From the NCBI GenBank assembly GCA_023415145.1, contig JAEZLW010000191.1, positions 1 to 54,469 of the forward strand: DNA of 54,469 nt, written 5' to 3'. The translations under genes were made by a program, and so were the position numbers. The DNA is from Bacillota bacterium (GTDB taxonomy: Bacteria > Bacillota > Clostridia > Christensenellales > Aristaeellaceae). The notes beneath the pieces are model-generated. The model searched no databases, was not told the origin of the DNA, and was given only the letters and a program-made list of their open reading frames with translations. Position 1 is the stretch's first letter. Each line of letters opens with the position of its first letter. Positions 7,151 to 15,666 of this stretch are shown here, one piece after another.

Positions 7151-8944
7151 ATGCATAGCGTAAACAGGCAATCCGTGGACAAAAAAAGCGTAGGCATCGC
7201 CTGGTTCGGACAAAACAGCTTCGCCATCAAAAGTGCTGAGGGCACGGTGGTTCTGACGGACCCGTATTTCCCTTCCATCAGGCCGGATGAAAGATTCGTG
7301 CATGGAGAAATCCCAGAAGGCGTGTTTGACCTTTCTCCCGATGTTATTTTGTTGACCCATGACCACAGCGACCACACGGATATTGAAACGCTGAACAAAT
7401 ACATTGCCGCCAACCCGAACATGACTATTATCGGACCCAAGGAGTGCATATCGCACCTGGGACAGGGGCAGGCCATCAATGCAGGTGAAACCGTTACAGT
7501 CAAGGACCTGACGGTCAAGGCTTTGTATTCGAAAGTTCCCGCCGAAAACCTGATCACCCACCTGGGTTTTGTGATCACCACGCAAGACGGCAGCAAGGTG
7601 TACATAAGCGGTGACACACAAAACGACCTGGCAGCCAATCCCTTTTTGATGGACCCCATCGTGAGGGAGCGTCCGGACATCGGACTGATTACGACCCATC
7701 CCACAGAGGGGGAGTTCCCCTTCTTCGAGGGTACGGTAACACTGGCGAAGAAAACCGGTATGACGTTCATTGTCCCCGCCCATTACGGCTGCTTCTCCAA
7801 ACGTTCCTATGATCCTTTTGCATGGCAGCGCATGTTCCCGCTTCATGGTGCGATGCCGGTCATCATCCCATACAATGGGTTTGCCCAGCTCGACCTTTTG
7901 GAAAAAAAGGTCAACTATGGATACAGCAGCATTCAGGAAGCTGCTGTATGCAAAAAGACAAAATGGTGCGGTCAGGAGGTTTACGCGCTGCGCAACGGTT
8001 ATCTGGACGCGCTGCTGGACCCCCGCTGGGGCGGCAGCCTGTTCAAGCTCACCGATATGCAAAAGGGCTGCGAAATTCTGCACACGCCGGCCAATTATGA
8101 CATTTACTCCAAACGCAATAAGATATACGGCATCCCCATCATTCTTCCCCCCAACCGTATCCGGCTGGGGAAGTTTGAAACAAGCACCAGAAAATACGAC
8201 ATGGTGATCAATTCCCCTGACGGCCATCATTGCCACGGCCTTGTGAGCAATTATCCCTGGACAGTGGATGAATACGGGATCAAAGACAACAATCCATACA
8301 TCACCGTATCCCATATCAACGAAGAGACCTGTGAGTTCTATGGCAGCTTCCCCCACAGGTTCAAGGTATCCAGCCGGTACACGCTTATAAAAGACATATT
8401 GCTTCATGAGCTTTCCTGTACCAACCTAAGCAATGAACCCATGCCCTTTGGCATTGGCTGCCATATCGCTTTCAATGCTCCATTCCACATGGCCTCCCGT
8501 TCGGAGAACGTGTTGATCCAATTGCCCGCTGACAAGCGCTGGGAACTTGATAACGTTTCCATCCCAACGGAATACCTGGCGCCGCTGATGTCCATTGAGG
8601 ACGATTACCGCAAGGACGGCATTTTGGCTCAAGGCCAGGCCATCCGGGACCATTACAGCGGCAAGCCCCTCACCTATCAAGGAGAAACGGTCAATGGGCC
8701 GATGCTCGTCGACAGGGCTACCGGCTGCCGGATGATCTACCATTGCGGGGAAACGTTCCAGCACTGGATGATCTGGAATGAGGACGGCCAAGGCGGGTTC
8801 ATATGTCCCGAGCCCATGACTTGGGCTATCGATGCACCCAATTTGCAGCTGCCACATGAAGTGACCGGTTACAGGGAGCTTGCCCCCGGCGAAATCTGGG
8901 CTGATACATTGACCATAAAAATAGGAAGGGATGATAACAAATGA
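7151..8944 (+). CDS. Fusion of UlaG-like metallo-beta-lactamase hydrolase and aldose-1-epimerase domain
   Basis: A 597-aa two-domain cytoplasmic protein. Residues about 15-245 are a metallo-beta-lactamase fold of the UlaG (L-ascorbate-6-phosphate lactonase) type. The metal set is complete: His70, His72, Asp74 and His75 (HDHSDH), Asp155 (ISGDTQ) and His211 (VPAHYG). Residues about 265-595 look like a galactose-mutarotase-type beta-sandwich, with a GIPIILPPNRI segment, an HCHGLVSNYPW segment and a late CPEPMTW segment. These correspond to the conserved NRI, HG and E motifs of aldose 1-epimerases. Both activities act on ring forms of sugars, so one chain may supply the right anomer and open a lactone. 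The frame is continuous. Its ATGA stop overlaps the next start. Confidence 0.8.
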   Translation: MHSVNRQSVDKKSVGIAWFGQNSFAIKSAEGTVVLTDPYFPSIRPDERFVHGEIPEGVFDLSPDVILLTHDHSDHTDIETLNKYIAANPNMTIIGPKECISHLGQGQAINAGETVTVKDLTVKALYSKVPAENLITHLGFVITTQDGSKVYISGDTQNDLAANPFLMDPIVRERPDIGLITTHPTEGEFPFFEGTVTLAKKTGMTFIVPAHYGCFSKRSYDPFAWQRMFPLHGAMPVIIPYNGFAQLDLLEKKVNYGYSSIQEAAVCKKTKWCGQEVYALRNGYLDALLDPRWGGSLFKLTDMQKGCEILHTPANYDIYSKRNKIYGIPIILPPNRIRLGKFETSTRKYDMVINSPDGHHCHGLVSNYPWTVDEYGIKDNNPYITVSHINEETCEFYGSFPHRFKVSSRYTLIKDILLHELSCTNLSNEPMPFGIGCHIAFNAPFHMASRSENVLIQLPADKRWELDNVSIPTEYLAPLMSIEDDYRKDGILAQGQAIRDHYSGKPLTYQGETVNGPMLVDRATGCRMIYHCGETFQHWMIWNEDGQGGFICPEPMTWAIDAPNLQLPHEVTGYRELAPGEIWADTLTIKIGRDDNK

Positions 8945-9909
8945 AGGATGTCAAAATGGCCATCATAACCGCCTTTCTGGGCCAGCAGCGGGACCGCTTC
9001 AATTACTATCATGATGATTTGTCGCTTGAACAGAAGTTTGCGCTGATGAACCGCATCAAAGGAGCGGACGGCGTAGAGATTGTTTTCCCTTATGAAGTCA
9101 ACGACGCGAAGCTCACCCGCGATCTGCTTAATAAATACCACCTGAACATAGCCGCACTCAACGTAAACATCAAGGCCGAGCCGGAGTTCCGGGCCGGAAG
9201 CCTTTCCAATCTTGATAAGGCTGTACGCGCAAAGGCAGTAGATTACATGAAGCGGGCCAAGGATTTTGCCGAGGCTATCGGTGCCAACAAAGTTACCTGC
9301 TGTCCCCTGGCGGACGGGTACGAGTACGCCTTCCAGTACAATTACGTGAAAGCCTGGTCCAACATTGTGGAGACCGTTGGCGAGGCCGCCTCCTACAAAA
9401 AGGAAATCCCCCTGTTTATAGAGTACAAGCCCAGCGAGACCCGGGGCAAATGCTTTATCGACAGTGCGGCCAAAGCGCTCTTGCTGCTCAAGGACGTAGG
9501 CATCAAGGAAACCGGCGTTACCCTGGATTTCGGTCATTCCATCTATGGCAATGAAAACCCCGCCGAAGCGCTGTGCCTCCTGGAGGCAAGCCCCTACTCC
9601 TACTACATCCACACCAACGACAATGACCAGCGCTGGGATTGGGACTACTTCATCGGCAGCAAGCATTATTTGGATTATGTGGAGTTCTTGTATTACCTCA
9701 AGAAGTTTAACTACAGCGACTACATCACCAGCGACACCAACCCCACCCGCTGGGACATCGTGGACACGTTTGAAACCAACAACCGCATCACCAAAAACAT
9801 ATGGAACGCTTTGGACCAGATCGACACTGCGGAAATGGACAAAATCATCGCTGGGGGCAACTTCTTCGAAGGCTGGAAAAAGATCGAGAATGCTTTCTTT
9901 GTAAAGTGA
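8941..9909 (+). CDS. Sugar phosphate isomerase/epimerase (AP endonuclease 2-like TIM barrel)
   Basis: A 322-aa TIM-barrel protein of the xylose-isomerase-like family. Metal-ligand candidates are Glu in LFIEYKPSETRGK, Asp and His in TLDFGHSIYGNE, His and Asp in YIHTNDND, and a late Asp in ITSDTNP. Family members isomerise or epimerise keto and aldo sugars or inosose-type compounds, often unphosphorylated. The gene overlaps its upstream neighbour by 4 nt (ATGA), and a cupin isomerase gene follows after 10 nt. Together they suggest two successive carbon-skeleton rearrangements. The reaction is not identifiable from sequence alone. Confidence 0.85.
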   Translation: MKDVKMAIITAFLGQQRDRFNYYHDDLSLEQKFALMNRIKGADGVEIVFPYEVNDAKLTRDLLNKYHLNIAALNVNIKAEPEFRAGSLSNLDKAVRAKAVDYMKRAKDFAEAIGANKVTCCPLADGYEYAFQYNYVKAWSNIVETVGEAASYKKEIPLFIEYKPSETRGKCFIDSAAKALLLLKDVGIKETGVTLDFGHSIYGNENPAEALCLLEASPYSYYIHTNDNDQRWDWDYFIGSKHYLDYVEFLYYLKKFNYSDYITSDTNPTRWDIVDTFETNNRITKNIWNALDQIDTAEMDKIIAGGNFFEGWKKIENAFFVK

Positions 9910-9919
9910 GGCGCAAAGC

Positions 9920-10480
9920 ATGATAAAAAGAAGCTATGAAAAAAAGGCGCAAAAATGGGCCTATGATGTCATGGTCAAGGCCGGTGTGCCCATCCGCCCC
10001 GACGAGGAAGGCACCATCGCCATCGTGGACTTTGGACTGAACCAGTTTGAAAAGGAAGGCATGCACCTTTTTACTCTGGCGCACACCTCCAGGTATGCAG
10101 TAAAAGCGCTGGCCCACCTTCCATGGCAGACAGAACCGGAGCACTGGCATCCGCCTGTGGGCGAAGACCCCGGAAAACAGGAAACGGTGCGCGTCCTGTG
10201 GGGAACCTGTTACTTTTATCTGCCGGCAGAGGATGGGAAGCAAGGCACGATCACCGGAAGAATCCCAGAGGGGAAAGAAAATGTATACACCTGCGCAAAG
10301 GAAATCATCATGAAGCCCGGCGACCAGATCACCCTGGAGCCCGGCGTGAAGCATTGGTTCCAGGGCGGTCCGGAAGGCGCGGTGATCTATACCTTTTCAA
10401 GCACTGCAAGGGATACCCTGGATGGGTTTACCGATCCAGATGTCCGCCGGGTAACGGAGTACATAGACGATTTATTATAA
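9920..10480 (+). CDS. D-lyxose ketol-isomerase-type cupin (YdaE family)
   Basis: A 186-aa single-domain cupin that matches the D-lyxose/D-mannose isomerase family by its motif layout. The metal ligands are His75 and His77 (EHWHPP), Glu88 (KQETVRVLWG) and His145 (VKHWFQGG). The PGDQITLEPG and late FTDPDVRR segments are also typical. Known members convert D-lyxose to D-xylulose or D-mannose to D-fructose. It is slightly longer than the Bacillus YdaE protein. Pairing with a TIM-barrel isomerase and the absence of a kinase imply action on free sugars. Specificity for lyxose is a family-level inference. Confidence 0.82.
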   Translation: MIKRSYEKKAQKWAYDVMVKAGVPIRPDEEGTIAIVDFGLNQFEKEGMHLFTLAHTSRYAVKALAHLPWQTEPEHWHPPVGEDPGKQETVRVLWGTCYFYLPAEDGKQGTITGRIPEGKENVYTCAKEIIMKPGDQITLEPGVKHWFQGGPEGAVIYTFSSTARDTLDGFTDPDVRRVTEYIDDLL

Positions 10481-10492
10481 AGGAGAATGATT

Positions 10493-11527
10493 ATGTATAG
10501 CGTGGCCGTTTTAAGCCCCGGGAAAGTGGGGATCGTGGAGATCGGCAAGCCGGTGGTCGGCGATTACGACGTTCTGGTCAAAACGGAGATCTCCTTTATC
10601 TGCAATGCCACGGACGGGAAAATCATCGCTTATCATATGCCGGGGCTGGGTCAGGAAAATTATCCGCTGGTACTTGGTCATGAAGCCGTGGGCCGCGTGG
10701 CGGAAATTGGCTCCAAGGTGAAAAATTTCAAGGTTGGTGCAAGGGCTATCGGCGGCCTGGTGTTTGATGTGGACGGTCCCTATGGCTCCGGCTGGGGCGG
10801 ACACTCGGAATACACCTTGATCAAGGACATTCGCGCCATGCTCACGGATGGAGCGGCCCCCGCGGATTATAATGAAACCTACAAAATCATGACACAGGTG
10901 CCCGATGATATCCCGGTAGAAGCAGCAGGGATGCTCTGCACCTGGCGGGAAGTCTATTCCGGCTTCTTTAACGATTTCAAGGCTACACCCGATAACGACA
11001 TCATTATCTTCGGCGCAGGTCCGGTGGGGTTAAGCTTCACCAGGTTTGCCAGAATCAAGGGGTTCCAGAAGATTGTCACGGTAGACCCCCTTCAAAACAA
11101 ACGGGACATGGCGATCAAAATGGGCGCAGACGCAGCGCTGGCGCCCGAGGATGTATCGGAATACGTTTTGAAGAATGGCAAGGTCGATTTGGTTATCGAC
11201 GCCGTCGGGCATCCCTCCATCATCAACAATGGCCTGTCCCTTGTGAAAATGGGCGGAAGCATCTGCGTGTTCGGTGTGGTGGGCAACGATGAATTTGTTT
11301 TGAAAAAGGCCAACGGACCTTACAATTTCAACCTGCTGTTCCACCAATGGCCCACAAGGGACTTTGAGTACGCCGCCCAGGAGCCCTTGATTGAATGGAT
11401 CAGAAGTGGAAAGCTTGATTACAGGGAATTTGTTACCTCCAGATTCAGCGTGAACGACGTAGCCATGGCGGTGGAAGAAGTGAAACTGCCCAGCAACATC
11501 AAGACTATGCTCATTTTCGACAGGTAA
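10493..11527 (+). CDS. Medium-chain alcohol/polyol dehydrogenase lacking the structural zinc site
   Basis: A 344-aa MDR-family oxidoreductase. The ATG at 10493 lies 7 nt after AAGGAG; the ATG at 10487 is only 1 nt from that site and is rejected. Catalytic zinc ligands are suggested by Cys in SFICNATDG and the GHEAVGRV motif, and the NAD fold by IIFGAGPVGLSF. The four-cysteine structural zinc loop usual after the GHE region is absent, and GGLVFDVDGPYGSGWGGHSEY stands there instead. It probably oxidises a secondary hydroxyl of a sugar or polyol. It belongs to the large operon, and the next gene starts after 62 nt. Confidence 0.85.
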   Translation: MYSVAVLSPGKVGIVEIGKPVVGDYDVLVKTEISFICNATDGKIIAYHMPGLGQENYPLVLGHEAVGRVAEIGSKVKNFKVGARAIGGLVFDVDGPYGSGWGGHSEYTLIKDIRAMLTDGAAPADYNETYKIMTQVPDDIPVEAAGMLCTWREVYSGFFNDFKATPDNDIIIFGAGPVGLSFTRFARIKGFQKIVTVDPLQNKRDMAIKMGADAALAPEDVSEYVLKNGKVDLVIDAVGHPSIINNGLSLVKMGGSICVFGVVGNDEFVLKKANGPYNFNLLFHQWPTRDFEYAAQEPLIEWIRSGKLDYREFVTSRFSVNDVAMAVEEVKLPSNIKTMLIFDR

Positions 11528-11589
11528 CTATCAGGAAAACAAAGCCGCGAGCATCGCCCGGCATAGGGCGAAGCGAAGAAAGGATATTT

Positions 11590-13857
11590 ATGGACCGCTA
11601 TTCCCATTCCGATCAATGGCCCGCATTCATCGTTCCCTGGGATGATGGCAAGAATACCATCACAGACATGTCGTTTCTGTTGCACAAGCCTGCCGGGAAA
11701 TACGGTTATATTCAGGCTTCCGGCGGCCATTTTGTTACCGGCAATGGTGAGCGCTTCAAGATCTGGGGGCAGAACATGACTTTGAGCGCGCCCATGCCCC
11801 CCTGTGAAGATGCGCCGAAGATCGCAAAACGGATGGCCAAGTACGGCATCAACTGTATACGGCTCCACCACATCGACCACCGCTGGCCCGAAGGGATCAT
11901 CATCCGCCATTCCTCCGGCACGCCTGCCCCCATCGGGCGGGACCTGGGCGCGCCCAATGACGGCCGGGATGAGTCCACCAGGGCATTGGATCCGGAAGCG
12001 CTGACCAGGCTGGATTGGTTCATACATTGCTGCAAGCAGGAGGGCATATACATTGACCTGAACCTGCACGTGTCCAGGCAGTTTACCATCGCCGACGGGA
12101 TCAGGGATGCGGAATTGACGGGCTTTGGCAAGGCCATCACTTACTTTAACAGAGACATCATCGCCCTGCAAAAGGAATATGCCAGGCAGCTCCTGACCCA
12201 CGTAAATCCTTTTACCGGCAACGATTATGCTCATGAACCGGCCGTTGCGCTCATTGAGCTGGTGAATGAAAACAGCCTGTTGGCCTACTGGATGCGGGAC
12301 AAGCTGGACGGAGGAACTGTGCTTGGCGAAACCTGGGGCAGCATTCCCCTATCCTACGCCAAGGAACTGGACAGCCTGTACAACGAGTATTTGCGGGGCC
12401 TGTATCACTCAAGGCGCGAGCTGATCGCGGCCTGGGGCCAAGAGCTTCAGGACGATGAGAACCACCTTGCCGGCACTGTCCGCCGTACGGTGAACTCCAA
12501 GGTGACAAACACCAAAACCCGCAGATTCATGGACGAGGCCGCCTTCTACCAGTCGGTGGAGATTGCATTCTACAAGGAAATGCAGGAATACCTGCACCAA
12601 GAGCTCCAAGTACGCCAGTTGATTGTGGGAACGTCCGATTGCTTCAGCGGTGACAGCGGCGGACAGGCCATGGCTCAGTCCCAATCCTATTGCGACGCGG
12701 TGGACGGTCATGCCTATTACAATTCCTATTGGGACACGCCGGATCTGAGAAGAAACAAGCGCAGCGCTAGGGAATGGTACAAGGACTGGTACCTGCGTGA
12801 CACAGCCATGATCGAAAACCCCGAAACCAGCATGCCGGTTAGGCTGGCCAGGGACATCGTGAAAGACCGTCCATATATCGTATCGGAAATCAACGAGCAT
12901 TTCCCCGGCATTTATGCCAGCGAGTGCATTCCTGTGAACACGGCTTACGCCCTGCTGCAGGATTGGGACGGTATCTTCTGGTTCGGGTATGCGGGCACGG
13001 ACTGGGAAGGCGTTTTCAAGTTCGATGAAAACATCCCCATCCAGATGAAGCTGCTCAAGACCCAGGCCATCACCCGGTTCGAATGGATGTGCAATGATCC
13101 CATGAAGATGCTGCAAAGCGCTTTGTGCGCCATGATGTATCTCCGGGGCGACATCGATATGGCCAGGGAGGTCATTGACCGCTACCACAGCCGGGAAAGT
13201 GTTTTGAGTGATTGCACGAGGCCCAACCCAGCCACCAACAGCTTTGGACAGGACGCGATTTCGCCAATGAACAGCCTGATCCACAGGGTGCGTATCGCTG
13301 ACTTTATGGCTGAGACACAGCGGTTTGACGGCCCGGTACAGACGGAGTTTTCATCCACAATCGTCAGCGACACGGATCAGATTACCTGGACGGCGGAAGG
13401 TAAAAAGTCATATGTCAAGGTATCTTCCCCCTGTCACATCATGGTGACCGGCTTTTCACCCAATATATCCGATGACAGGTTTTCGGTGCGTACGGACATG
13501 CATTTTGCCTCCATCCATGTTGCCAGCGTGGACGGAAAAGATTTGGAACTTTCGGACAGAATATTGATCGTCGCCTGCTCCAGAGTTGCCAACACAGGCA
13601 TGGTCTGCAAAAGTGACAAGTGCTCCCTTGGGGATCAGCTCGGTGGCCCCCCCACCCGTGTCGAGCCTGTCGCCTGCTCCATCCGCTTAAGCCAATGCAA
13701 GACAGGCGAAGCCTATGTCCTTACACCCCTGGACGGAACCGGAAGCCCGCTGGGGATTGGCAAAAGGTTGTTTGTTGAGGACAACGGACTTCAAATGCTA
13801 CTGGACGGTTCCCAGGAAACCATTCTCTTCAGCCTGACCAAGGAGGCTTCGGTATGA
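11590..13857 (+). CDS. Cytoplasmic clan GH-A-like glycoside hydrolase
   Basis: A 755-aa protein without a signal peptide, preceded by AAAGGA. An N-terminal segment precedes a (beta/alpha)8 barrel from about residue 50 (FKIWGQNMTL, GINCIRLHHID) to about 500. The general acid/base is most likely Glu227 in LIELVNENSL. The nucleophile is Glu433 or Glu436 in IVSEINEHFPG. A C-terminal beta-rich part (about 590-755) resembles accessory domains of GH5/GH2-type enzymes. The lack of export indicates hydrolysis of an oligosaccharide imported by the operon's ABC system. The exact CAZy family and linkage are unknown; beta-glycosidase or cellulase-like annotation would be approximate. It overlaps the aldolase gene by 4 nt. 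Confidence 0.78.
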   Translation: MDRYSHSDQWPAFIVPWDDGKNTITDMSFLLHKPAGKYGYIQASGGHFVTGNGERFKIWGQNMTLSAPMPPCEDAPKIAKRMAKYGINCIRLHHIDHRWPEGIIIRHSSGTPAPIGRDLGAPNDGRDESTRALDPEALTRLDWFIHCCKQEGIYIDLNLHVSRQFTIADGIRDAELTGFGKAITYFNRDIIALQKEYARQLLTHVNPFTGNDYAHEPAVALIELVNENSLLAYWMRDKLDGGTVLGETWGSIPLSYAKELDSLYNEYLRGLYHSRRELIAAWGQELQDDENHLAGTVRRTVNSKVTNTKTRRFMDEAAFYQSVEIAFYKEMQEYLHQELQVRQLIVGTSDCFSGDSGGQAMAQSQSYCDAVDGHAYYNSYWDTPDLRRNKRSAREWYKDWYLRDTAMIENPETSMPVRLARDIVKDRPYIVSEINEHFPGIYASECIPVNTAYALLQDWDGIFWFGYAGTDWEGVFKFDENIPIQMKLLKTQAITRFEWMCNDPMKMLQSALCAMMYLRGDIDMAREVIDRYHSRESVLSDCTRPNPATNSFGQDAISPMNSLIHRVRIADFMAETQRFDGPVQTEFSSTIVSDTDQITWTAEGKKSYVKVSSPCHIMVTGFSPNISDDRFSVRTDMHFASIHVASVDGKDLELSDRILIVACSRVANTGMVCKSDKCSLGDQLGGPPTRVEPVACSIRLSQCKTGEAYVLTPLDGTGSPLGIGKRLFVEDNGLQMLLDGSQETILFSLTKEASV

Positions 13858-14645
13858 AAAGAAACTATCTGCGGGAAAAATTGAATGCAGGCCTCCCCAC
13901 CATTGGAACGCGCCTGCAAAGCACCTGGGCATCCATCACCGAGGTTGTGGGCTACAGCAAGCATTTTGATTACGTGGAGTTCCTTGCGGAATACGCACCC
14001 TTCACGCCTTTTGACCTGGAGAACATTGCAAGGGCGTCGGAATTGCACCAGATGTCCAGTATGATCAAAATCCCACAGCAGTCCAGGATGGAACTTGCGC
14101 TTCGGGGCATGAACGCCGGTATTCTGAACTTCCTCTTTACGGATGTGCGCACCGTGGAGGACGCCATCGAGTGCGTCAAATCCGTTCGGGCGGAGTCACC
14201 TGAAACGGGCGGGCTTCATGGCGTGGGTCATGGCCGGGATTCCGAGATTGTCATGGAAATCGGCTCCAAAAATTTTCTTCAGACCACCAAGGACGCTGTG
14301 GTTGCGTTCATGGTGGAAAAGAAGGAAACCATTGAAAACCTGGAAGCCATTTTGTCTGTCCCCGGTGTCGATATGGTGCAATTTGGACCTGGTGATTATT
14401 CCATGAGCATCGGTCACGTAGGCGATAGAAAACATCCGGAGGTTGTGGAAGCTGAACGGTTCATGATCAAAACCGCGTTGAAGATGGGCGTAACGCCCAG
14501 GGCCGAGATTCCAGACCCCGAAAGCGCAGAGTACTATTTGAAGCAGGGTGTCAGACACTTTTGCATGCAAACCGATACCATCATCCTGTACAACTGGTAT
14601 AAAGCAAACGGCGGCGCACTGAAAGATATTCTAAAAGGCATATGA
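13854..14645 (+). CDS. HpcH/HpaI aldolase family protein
   Basis: A 263-aa class II, metal-dependent aldolase-type protein. Visible family features are the metal-binding Glu in FMVEKKETIENL and Asp in QFGPGDYSMSIG, plus the C-terminal RAEIPDPESAEYYL helix. Homologues cleave 2-keto-3-deoxy or 4-hydroxy-2-oxo acids to pyruvate and an aldehyde such as glycolaldehyde, lactaldehyde or tartronate semialdehyde. This makes it the likely carbon-carbon bond-breaking step of the operon. The ATGA overlap with the hydrolase gene indicates coupling. The classical GPxDLA box is altered to GPGDYS, so the substrate may differ from HpaI or GarL. Confidence 0.85.
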   Translation: MKRNYLREKLNAGLPTIGTRLQSTWASITEVVGYSKHFDYVEFLAEYAPFTPFDLENIARASELHQMSSMIKIPQQSRMELALRGMNAGILNFLFTDVRTVEDAIECVKSVRAESPETGGLHGVGHGRDSEIVMEIGSKNFLQTTKDAVVAFMVEKKETIENLEAILSVPGVDMVQFGPGDYSMSIGHVGDRKHPEVVEAERFMIKTALKMGVTPRAEIPDPESAEYYLKQGVRHFCMQTDTIILYNWYKANGGALKDILKGI

Positions 14646-14664
14646 GATACCGGAGGGAATACCT

Positions 14665-15624
14665 ATGCCAAATATTGTGGTACTGGACGGATTTACCTTA
14701 AACCCAGGTGACTTAAGCTGGGAAGGCCTTGAAAAGCTGGGCAAACTGACGGTGTACGAACGTACACCGTCCGATTTGATCATTGAGAGGATTGGCAGTG
14801 CCGATATCGTATACACCAACAAGACACCTATCACCGCCCAGACCCTTGACGCCTGCCCGTCCATCCGTTTTATTGGTGTTTTGGCCACCGGGTACAACGT
14901 AGTGGATGTTTTTGCTGCCAAAGCAAAAGGCATCTTTGTCGCTAACGTGCCTACTTATGGTACGGACGCCGTTGGGCAGTTTGCCATTGCTCTTCTTTTG
15001 GAAATATGCCATCATGTGGCGCACCATTCCGATGCGGTGCACAATGGCCGTTGGTCAAGCTGTCCTGACTTTTGCTTCTGGGATCATCCCCTCATTGAGC
15101 TGTCCGGCAAGACCATGGGCATCATCGGCTTCGGGCGGATCGGACAGGTCACAGGAAGGATTGCCAAGGCACTGGGCATGAAAGTCATCGCCAGCGACAG
15201 CTTTGAGTCTGCCACCGGGCGGGATATTGCCAGGTATGTATCCCTTGAGGAACTGCTGAAAACCTCCGATGTGATCTCCCTGCACTGCCCGTTGCTGCCC
15301 GAAACCACGGGACTCGTCAACCGCCATACCATTGCCCAAATGAAGGACGGCGTGATCCTTATCAACAACAGCCGTGGCCCGCTGATCGTGGAGCAGGATC
15401 TTTCGGATGCCCTGAACAGCGGAAAAGTATTTGCGGCAGGTCTGGATGTGGTTTCCTCAGAGCCTATCAGGGACGACAATCCCCTGATGACGGCGCGCAA
15501 CTGTATTATCACACCCCATATCAGTTGGGCTCCCAGGGAGAGCCGCCAGAGACTGATGGATATCGCCGTTAAAAATCTGGCTTCCTTTTTAAGCGGAATG
15601 CCCATCAATGTCGTGAATAGATAA
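14665..15624 (+). CDS. D-2-hydroxyacid dehydrogenase (glycerate dehydrogenase/hydroxypyruvate reductase type)
   Basis: A 319-aa dehydrogenase and last gene of the operon. The Rossmann motif IIGFGRIGQVTGRIAKALG lies near 152-170. Catalytic residues are Arg in NNSRGPLIVEQDL, Glu in VVSSEPIRDDNPL and His in ITPHISWAPRE. The last motif, with its SWAPRESR tail, is typical of glycerate dehydrogenases. It could reduce hydroxypyruvate or tartronate semialdehyde to glycerate after the aldolase step, or handle another 2-keto acid. It is clearly distinct in sequence from the other family member at 5407. GGAGGG precedes the ATG, and a strong terminator follows its stop. Confidence 0.9.
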   Translation: MPNIVVLDGFTLNPGDLSWEGLEKLGKLTVYERTPSDLIIERIGSADIVYTNKTPITAQTLDACPSIRFIGVLATGYNVVDVFAAKAKGIFVANVPTYGTDAVGQFAIALLLEICHHVAHHSDAVHNGRWSSCPDFCFWDHPLIELSGKTMGIIGFGRIGQVTGRIAKALGMKVIASDSFESATGRDIARYVSLEELLKTSDVISLHCPLLPETTGLVNRHTIAQMKDGVILINNSRGPLIVEQDLSDALNSGKVFAAGLDVVSSEPIRDDNPLMTARNCIITPHISWAPRESRQRLMDIAVKNLASFLSGMPINVVNR

Positions 15625-15628
15625 CAAC

Positions 15629-15666
15629 AAAGCATTGGCAGGATCGGTATCCGGCCAATGCTTTTT
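15629..15666 (+). terminator. Rho-independent terminator of the first sugar operon
   Basis: AAAGCATTGGC (15629-15639) pairs perfectly with GCCAATGCTTT (15654-15664), and the T-run reads TTTTT. It lies 5 nt after the last gene of the operon. Confidence 0.88.

Noticed and set aside
7046..8407. 453-aa minus-strand open frame under the MBL/mutarotase gene
   Set aside because: It is antisense to genes with clear motifs and ordered ribosome binding sites; long antisense frames are expected in G+C-rich codon-third-position genes.
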